DNA of 10,575 nucleotides, taken from assembly GCA_046538945.1 (NCBI GenBank), contig JBKHHW010000104.1:1-10575 (forward strand). Reading direction: 5' to 3'. This document shows positions 5,525 to 10,575 of the stretch, in pieces. The notes beneath the pieces are model-generated. The model was given only the letters and a program-made list of their open reading frames with translations, was not told the origin of the DNA and did no database searches. Source of the stretch: JAEZKC01 sp046538945. Its GTDB lineage: Bacteria; Fibrobacterota; Chitinivibrionia; Chitinivibrionales; Chitinispirillaceae. Position 1 is the first letter of the stretch. Each line of letters starts with the position of its first letter. Position numbers and translations under genes: made by a program.

Positions 5525-7511
5525 GGATGTGGGAATCTTTTGCTACTGTCTGAGGAATCCAGACATTGTCTCCCTGCTTCAGACTGAGTAGATCCGCTCC
5601 CGGATTGTACTTTTTCAAAAGCCAAAGCGGTATCTGCGCATCTGTGCAGATCCTCCAAAGACTCTCCCCTGATCTGATAGTCCTTTTCTCGAGACCTGTC
5701 AGCTCGAAACGGATAAAGAAGTCCTCTTCTATCGCCATATGATACTCCAGACGCTCCACTTCGAATTTCTTCAGGTCACTTGATGAGCCTATGGGGAGAG
5801 AAATGTTGCTGCCCCAGTAAATCGGTTTCCCGTATTCCATGTTATTGTGCCTGCGGATCTGGCTTGCCGTTATGCCCATCCATTCGGCAAAGTGTCCTAT
5901 GGTTTCACCTACGGAAACTCTTATTTTGACAGTTGATGCGCCCGGAGCGACGGTCATGCCCAGGTCATACACTTCCGCATCAAAATGAGTCGAAAGGGTA
6001 GGCTTCTCGGAGGATTCGGGTGAAGGGTCTGGAACAGCCTCCTTGAAGATTGTGGATTTGAGTGAATCGGCTGGAACAGATTCATCGAAGATTTTTTCTT
6101 CTGTTTGCTCCAACTCCCGGGTAACGTTCTGCTCTTTACTTTGCTCTTCCTTTTTTGATTTTTCCGCTTTCCGGGCGATCAGTATTTTGTCCTTTCCTGT
6201 ATCATCGCAAGGTATAAGCAGAACTTGTCCCACATATATTCTGCCCCTTCGAGTAATATTGTTCACCTCCGCTAAATCATTCATGGAAACGCCAAACCGT
6301 CTCGCTATGGTGTAGAGATTATCTCCTTTCACAACGGTATAATATCCGCCGCCTGAAGGGGATTGCTGCTTGGGTAATTTTCGCAGAAGGGCCACTGTTT
6401 CAATTGGATTCATTTCTAACGGCAGATTGACTTTGTAACCTTTGGGAATAAGCCTCTGGTACCTGAAAACAACCGGTCGTATGGAGGGATTCAAATCCTT
6501 GAATGTCTGTTCTGCAATACCTAAGGACTCACACAGCAGTGAAGGATTGACTCCGGATGGCAGTTCGATGCTAATGGCCTGAAAGCGAGACTGCCATTTG
6601 ATTGTTTTAAAATAAGTCGAGGGGTTTTCTGCAATCTGCAGCACAGCAACAAAACAGCTGTAGAAGTTTTTGGAGGCAAACTTGAATGAGGCGCTTTCAT
6701 GTTTTTCCAAAATCAGGGCGATATCGTTGCTTCCCAGAGATCTTACTGCCCTTCTTATTCCGTTCGGGCCGTAATTGTATGCGGTTATGGCAAGGGGCCA
6801 GGACTGGAACATGTTGAAATTTGATTTCAGGAATTTCACTGCCGCATAGGTGGACAGAATCGGGTCTCTTCGTTCATCGAACAGGTAATCAATGCGCAGG
6901 TAACTTTTTCCTGTTGGACGCATGAATTGCCATAAACCGGCCGCTCCGGCTTTTGAGTAAGCTTTCGGATCAAAAGACGATTCCACATGAGGCAGATACT
7001 TGAGCTGTTCCGGCATATCATGCTGTTTCAGTATGGCGGCAATAGTATCGAGGTACATCGATGAACGCTCCAATCCGCTTTTGAACCTCTCTTTCTGGCC
7101 GGTTTGAAAACGGATACGTTTTTCAGCTCCTTTCAGTGCCCCGTCGGGAGCGAGCTTGAAGAGGGCGGCGATCTCCTTTTCCTGCTTACCCCATTTTTTC
7201 TGTGATGAATCCTGGAGGATGCCAATCGATCGTGCGATCTCGTCCCGTTTGCGATCTATGAAATCACTCCGTTTTTTGCCTAACATGTCGCCGGTTCTGA
7301 TCTTGCCGTATACGATTTGGGGATATTCCCTGTCATGCAGCAGACCCTCTTTAAGAGATACTTCCGTATAGATGCGGATCCAGAATGCCACATTTTCTTT
7401 TATGATATCCGGAACTGGAAAAGCCTGTTGAGGTACATCCGCTTGAATACAGAAAACCAACAACAAAAACAGAATCGTCTGTCTGGATATGATATGCATA
7501 GAAGCCTTCAA
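5514..7511 (-). CDS. MltD-like membrane-bound/exported lytic transglycosylase with LysM repeats
   Basis: The 665-residue product starts with a signal peptide (hydrophobic core about 11-22, likely cleavage after IQA at 22-24). An N-terminal region of unclear function (25-150) follows, then an SLT lytic transglycosylase domain (about 151-300). The catalytic Glu is E177 in YLPHVESSFDP; AGAAGLWQFMRPTG (188-201) and ITAYNYGPNG (242-251) are family signatures. It cleaves the MurNAc-GlcNAc bond of peptidoglycan, leaving 1,6-anhydro-MurNAc. A LysM-like segment lies at about 317-364, a canonical LysM at 390-434 (YYTVVKGDNLYTIARRFGV), and two divergent LysMs at about 525-574 and 609-653. A charged Lys/Glu-rich linker (about 440-505) separates the LysM groups. 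The start is TTG at 7511: GAGGAGG (7517-7523) lies five bases upstream, whereas the ATG at 7499 would be 17 bases away. The gene converges with the orphan kinase and diverges from the large kinase. Likely role in cell-wall remodelling; not classified beyond MltD-like. Confidence 0.93.
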   Translation of the reverse strand: MKASMHIISRQTILFLLLVFCIQADVPQQAFPVPDIIKENVAFWIRIYTEVSLKEGLLHDREYPQIVYGKIRTGDMLGKKRSDFIDRKRDEIARSIGILQDSSQKKWGKQEKEIAALFKLAPDGALKGAEKRIRFQTGQKERFKSGLERSSMYLDTIAAILKQHDMPEQLKYLPHVESSFDPKAYSKAGAAGLWQFMRPTGKSYLRIDYLFDERRDPILSTYAAVKFLKSNFNMFQSWPLAITAYNYGPNGIRRAVRSLGSNDIALILEKHESASFKFASKNFYSCFVAVLQIAENPSTYFKTIKWQSRFQAISIELPSGVNPSLLCESLGIAEQTFKDLNPSIRPVVFRYQRLIPKGYKVNLPLEMNPIETVALLRKLPKQQSPSGGGYYTVVKGDNLYTIARRFGVSMNDLAEVNNITRRGRIYVGQVLLIPCDDTGKDKILIARKAEKSKKEEQSKEQNVTRELEQTEEKIFDESVPADSLKSTIFKEAVPDPSPESSEKPTLSTHFDAEVYDLGMTVAPGASTVKIRVSVGETIGHFAEWMGITASQIRRHNNMEYGKPIYWGSNISLPIGSSSDLKKFEVERLEYHMAIEEDFFIRFELTGLEKRTIRSGESLWRICTDAQIPLWLLKKYNPGADLLSLKQGDNVWIPQTVAKDSHIPQT

Positions 7512-7731
7512 GTTTTCCTCCTCAAAACCACACGGGTTTCAGTTCTGATGCCTGTTGAGTACCGGATGCAAGAGTGTATCGGTGCGTGTGAATGCAATAC
7601 AACAGAACCTTAGATAAGAATGAATGTTACTGTTTTTGAGAAAAAAAGTCATCCGATTTCTGGAGAACTGAAAGACTGTATATCAAATAGCTTGCCTGAA
7701 ACCTTGAATTATTTTAGAATATCAGTTACGG
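7512..7731. other. Divergent intergenic region
   Basis: These 220 bases separate the transglycosylase (minus) from the large kinase (plus). They hold the transglycosylase SD at 7517-7523 and the promoter-like element of the kinase at 7692-7720. A 67-codon frame (7620-7823) starts here and overlaps the kinase in another frame. It has no good SD and no recognisable domain, and I do not call it as a gene. No convincing minus-strand promoter for the transglycosylase was found. Confidence 0.4.
7692..7720 (+). promoter_or_regulatory. Promoter-like element upstream of the large histidine kinase
   Basis: TTGCCT (7692-7697, 4 of 6 to consensus) and TAGAAT (7715-7720, 5 of 6) are spaced by 17 bases. 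Transcription would begin near 7727. That leaves only about five bases before the ATG at 7732, or about 60 bases before the in-frame ATG at 7789. Predicted by eye; AT-rich DNA gives such matches by chance fairly often. Confidence 0.4.
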
Positions 7732-10251
7732 ATGATTCAAAATCTGCTCCGGAATACAAAGCAGGCTTTTTTTTCAGATTTGGCACCTATGAGAATTGCA
7801 CCAAAAAAAGAAGCCCCAACTGACTTATCTTTGTCTCTAAAAGGCGGTGACAAGAGTCTTTTTGGGCCGCTTTTCGAAAATGCACCCGATTGCTGTTATA
7901 TTCATGATCTCAATGGTGAATTCAAGGCATTTAACAGGGCTGCTGAATCACTACTGGGGCTGGACCGCAGGCAGGTAACCGGTACGGATTTCAACTCCTG
8001 TGGATTTCTGGAAGGTGAAAGCCGACAGCTCGCCTTTTCTCTTCTGGAAAAAAACAAAAAGGGGTGCCCGATAGGTCCGGTTGAGCTGGAGTTAACTCTG
8101 TTCGGTGATCGTCGGATTTTTGTCGAAGTACGTAGCTATCCTGTTGAAATTGAGGGAACAACGTATGTTTTAGGGATTGCCAGAGATGTTACGGAGAGAA
8201 AAGAGCGCGAAAAGAGAGAAAAAAAACTTAATCACGATCTTTCCTGTCTTGCGCATACGGCAAATCAGTATGTAGGTCTTTCCTCCGAGCAGGATGTGTA
8301 TGCTCTGATATCGGAGCAGCTCAGAAGGCTAGTCCCTGATGCAGTCGTGGTAGTGAATTCCTATGAGCCCAGAACTGACAGCCTGGTGATCAGAGCCGTG
8401 TCTGGTCTGGGAGATATTGATTTAGACGTGCGCAGCCTGATTGGTGGAGATGTCATCGGAATGGTTTTCACTCTGGAAGACCATGTCCGGGAAGAGCTCC
8501 GTAGTGGAAAAATGGTTGAAATTTCCGGTGGATTGTATGATTTCTGTTTCGGCAGATTTCCCAGATCCATTATCGGTGTTTTGGAGAAAAAGTGGGGTGT
8601 AAAATATGTATATACTGCCGGATTCAGCAGAAACGGAAAGCTGTTTGGCACTATGACAATTCTGGTTGAGAATGAGTTGTACGATGAGGATATGGAGGTG
8701 TTGAATGCATTTGTCGATCAGACCGCCCTGGCAGTGCATCGCAAATGCACCGAAGACAGGCTTTGTGAAAGCAACCAGCGTTACAGAACTGTTGTGGAAA
8801 GTATAGGGACTGGAATCGCGGTGATCGACAGTTTTTTCAGAGTTGACACTGTGAATTCCTACATGAAGAAATGGTTTCCGAAACTGGTTGACCCAACAGG
8901 GCAACCCTGTTTAAAAGTGTTTGAACCGATATGCAGCTCCCAGATGTGCAAAACCTGTCCGGTCAGTCAGACTTTCGAGGACGGAGAAGTCCACAGAAAA
9001 ATCATCCGCATGAAAAATTCCTCCGTGCCTTTGCACATGAGGATGGTTTCATCTCCATTGAAAGACAACTCCGGTAAGACAACATCCGTTGTGCTTGTGG
9101 TCGAGGATGTATCTGATTACGTCTCACACGAGCGATGTCAAAGAGAGCAGATCGTTTTCCTTCAGCGCCTTATTGATTCCATACCGAATCCGGTTTTCTA
9201 CAAAGACAGGGAACTGAAGATTCAGGGCTGCAATGCCTCATTTGAGCGTTTTACAGGTTACTCGAAAGAATATGCGGTCGGGAAGACATTCGGGGAACTT
9301 GGTCTGGAGAAGACTGCGGCTGAAGCGTTGTTGAAGGAACGTAATCTTCTCCAGAGACCCGGGACTCAGATATATGAAACAAAGGAGAGGTGTGCGGAAG
9401 GCAGTGTCAGGGATGTAGTATACAGTAAAGCTTCCTACTGTTCTGAAGACGGGAAAGCGTCAGGGCTGGTGGGTGTTATCATCGATATTACCGATAGAGT
9501 AAAAACCGAACGCATGCTCGCTGAAGCTACACGCCTGGCTCAATCTGCCGTTGAAGCCAAAAATGAGTTCATAGCCGGTGTCAGCCATGAGATCCGCACT
9601 CCCCTGAGTGCCATTCTGCTTGCTTCTGAAGCTCTTCACCGCACAGATCTGGATTCTGAAAATCAGGAATACGCTTCCATTCTCCACCAGTCTGCACATA
9701 TTCTGATGAATTTAGTAAATGATGTTCTGGACTTTTCAAAAATGCAGAGCGGCAAAATGGTGGTCGAGAAGGAGGTTTTCAATCTCAGGAATCTTACTGA
9801 TGAAATTGTCAGGTCGTTTTCCTTGCAGGCCGAAGCCAAAGGGATCAAGCTTGCAGTTGATCATGACAGGGCTTTGCCTTTTGAATGTATCGGTGATTCG
9901 GGGAAAATCCGGCAAGTGCTCAGTAATCTCTTCAGCAATGCTTTGAAATTCACGTCCAGCGGTAGGATTCTTCTCACTGTGAAACAGGTGCGGAAGGAAG
10001 ACAAAACTTTTGATGTGTTGTTTTCAGTTTCGGACACCGGAATGGGAATAAATTCGGATAAGCACGATCTGGTTTTTGACAGTTTCGTTCAGGCCGATGG
10101 GGCTGTGGGGAAAAAGTACGGGGGGACTGGATTAGGGCTTTCTATATGCAAACGTTTGGTCGAACTTATGGGGGGCAAGATCTGGCTTGAGAGTGAGGTT
10201 GGTGAAGGAAGTACGTTTCATTTCCAAATAAAACTCGAGGAGCATGTGTAA
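7732..10251 (+). CDS. PAS-GAF-PAS-PAS hybrid-input sensor histidine kinase
   Basis: The 839-residue product is a multi-sensor kinase without membrane segments or a signal peptide. Domains, numbered from ATG 7732: PAS1 (about 42-156, ending RDVTERKE), GAF (about 175-338), PAS2 (about 347-465), PAS3 (about 474-592, ending IIDITDRV), HisKA with H-box NEFIAGVSHEIRTPLSAIL and phosphoacceptor H619, and HATPase_c. The ATPase shows N-box QVLSNLFSNALKFT (728-741), G1 DTGMGI (768-773), F-box FDSFVQAD (782-789) and G2 GGTGLGLSI (797-805). PAS2 carries four cysteines, C393, C401, C406 and C409 (CKTCP), which could bind metal or sense redox. There is no fused receiver; the phosphate probably goes to the response regulator one base downstream. 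The start is uncertain: neither ATG 7732 nor in-frame ATG 7789 has a good SD, and a T8 tract lies between them. PAS1 begins well after both, so the kinase is complete either way. Confidence 0.92.
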   Translation: MIQNLLRNTKQAFFSDLAPMRIAPKKEAPTDLSLSLKGGDKSLFGPLFENAPDCCYIHDLNGEFKAFNRAAESLLGLDRRQVTGTDFNSCGFLEGESRQLAFSLLEKNKKGCPIGPVELELTLFGDRRIFVEVRSYPVEIEGTTYVLGIARDVTERKEREKREKKLNHDLSCLAHTANQYVGLSSEQDVYALISEQLRRLVPDAVVVVNSYEPRTDSLVIRAVSGLGDIDLDVRSLIGGDVIGMVFTLEDHVREELRSGKMVEISGGLYDFCFGRFPRSIIGVLEKKWGVKYVYTAGFSRNGKLFGTMTILVENELYDEDMEVLNAFVDQTALAVHRKCTEDRLCESNQRYRTVVESIGTGIAVIDSFFRVDTVNSYMKKWFPKLVDPTGQPCLKVFEPICSSQMCKTCPVSQTFEDGEVHRKIIRMKNSSVPLHMRMVSSPLKDNSGKTTSVVLVVEDVSDYVSHERCQREQIVFLQRLIDSIPNPVFYKDRELKIQGCNASFERFTGYSKEYAVGKTFGELGLEKTAAEALLKERNLLQRPGTQIYETKERCAEGSVRDVVYSKASYCSEDGKASGLVGVIIDITDRVKTERMLAEATRLAQSAVEAKNEFIAGVSHEIRTPLSAILLASEALHRTDLDSENQEYASILHQSAHILMNLVNDVLDFSKMQSGKMVVEKEVFNLRNLTDEIVRSFSLQAEAKGIKLAVDHDRALPFECIGDSGKIRQVLSNLFSNALKFTSSGRILLTVKQVRKEDKTFDVLFSVSDTGMGINSDKHDLVFDSFVQADGAVGKKYGGTGLGLSICKRLVELMGGKIWLESEVGEGSTFHFQIKLEEHV
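7744..7774 (+). promoter_or_regulatory. Hairpin plus T8 tract at the 5' end of the large kinase gene
   Basis: CTGCT (7744-7748) can pair with AGCAG (7760-7764) around an 11-base loop, with a T-G wobble extending the stem. One C and then eight T (7767-7774) follow. This resembles a weak intrinsic terminator or attenuator. It lies inside the coding frame if ATG 7732 is used, or in the leader if ATG 7789 is used. The five-base-pair stem is short, so premature termination is only a possibility. Confidence 0.3.
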
Positions 10252-10252
10252 A

Positions 10253-10575
10253 ATGGATAGTATTCTGGTGATAGATGATGAGCTCATAATCCGTGAAATG
10301 ATTCAGACCATCCTTGAGGACGAGGGTTTCAGGGTTCATCTGGCTTCCGATGGTGGGGAGGGACTTAAGCTGTGCCGTGACATTCCTGATGTCAAGCTGG
10401 TCATAACCGACATAGTCATGCCTGAAAAGGAAGGACTTGAGACCATTCACGAACTGCGCAACATAACACCTGGATTGAAAATCATGGCCGTAAGCGGAGT
10501 GGGGAACAAAGATGCTTACCTGAAGATGGCAAAAAGTCTCGGAGCGGATCTCATTCTTCCCAAGCCGTTCAGTGC
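10253..10575 (+). CDS. Receiver-domain response regulator, 3' end missing
   Basis: The frame opens at ATG 10253, one base after the kinase stop, and runs to the right edge, giving 107 residues of a CheY-like receiver. The acidic pocket is D8-D9 with E10 (VIDDE), the phosphoacceptor is D53 (VITDIVMP), the switch Ser is S81 (MAVSG) and the conserved Lys is K104 (PKPF). An SD, GAGGAG (10237-10242), lies within the last codons of the kinase, ten bases before the ATG, so the two genes are almost certainly cotranscribed and probably form a cognate pair. Whether an output domain follows cannot be seen. The receiver alone would be almost complete here, so the protein could be a single-domain regulator or could extend into DNA-binding or enzymatic output. 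Confidence 0.93.
   Translation, partial: MDSILVIDDELIIREMIQTILEDEGFRVHLASDGGEGLKLCRDIPDVKLVITDIVMPEKEGLETIHELRNITPGLKIMAVSGVGNKDAYLKMAKSLGADLILPKPFS

Noticed and set aside
7540..7620. Minus-strand promoter for the transglycosylase
   Set aside because: The best candidate (TTGTAT with TACACT, spacing 18) matches consensus poorly and I cannot separate it from chance.
7620..7823. A 67-codon plus-strand open frame ahead of the large kinase
   Set aside because: It has no good SD and no recognisable motif, and it overlaps the kinase start region in another frame. I kept it only as part of the T8/frameshift observation.

Overview
The window is an ordinary stretch of Gram-negative bacterial chromosome with moderate GC (judged by eye, a little under 50 percent). 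It carries nine protein-coding genes, two of them cut by the window edges, and no rRNA, tRNA, CRISPR array, insertion sequence or phage gene that I can see. The Gram-negative reading rests on two exported proteins: an M16 zinc protease with a signal peptide, and an MltD-like lytic transglycosylase with LysM repeats. I cannot name the taxon. The mixture of M16 protease, PspC-type protein and multi-PAS kinases would suit a Fibrobacterota/FCB-type or deltaproteobacterial-type genome, but that is only a guess. Start codon use is relaxed: GTG or TTG starts with good Shine-Dalgarno (SD) sequences are favoured for at least three genes.

Layout. Positions 1-2738 are a minus-strand block. Read in transcription order it is an LsrG-like antibiotic-biosynthesis-monooxygenase (ABM) protein, then an iron-type alcohol dehydrogenase closely coupled to it, then after about 115 bases an exported M16 peptidase that runs off the left edge. 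A divergent intergenic region (2739-2925) separates this from a plus-strand pair: an omega-amidase/Nit2-like carbon-nitrogen hydrolase and a 68-residue PspC-domain membrane protein. A hairpin follows. Then a well-formed sigma70-like promoter and an inverted repeat precede a soluble PAS histidine kinase with no adjacent response regulator (4115-5413). That kinase converges on a minus-strand LysM lytic transglycosylase (5514-7511), with a 9-bp perfect inverted repeat across the junction. Divergent from the transglycosylase is a large PAS-GAF-PAS-PAS histidine kinase (7732-10251). One base after it starts a receiver-domain response regulator, cut by the right edge.

How the genes work together. 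The last two genes form a probable two-component pair, supported by their spacing and by an SD inside the kinase's last codons. The ABM protein and the alcohol dehydrogenase probably act on related small carbonyl or quinone-type compounds; the substrate cannot be read from the sequence. The amidase is probably a housekeeping metabolite-repair enzyme for alpha-keto acid amides. The M16 protease and the transglycosylase act outside the cytoplasm, on proteins and peptidoglycan respectively.

I found no convincing novel multi-gene system. The observations most worth a second look are: the His-to-Gln change at a metal-ligand position of the alcohol dehydrogenase; the leader of the large kinase (promoter-like element, hairpin and T8 tract, uncertain start); the inverted repeat spanning the promoter and SD of the orphan kinase; and a cysteine cluster in the second PAS domain of the large kinase.
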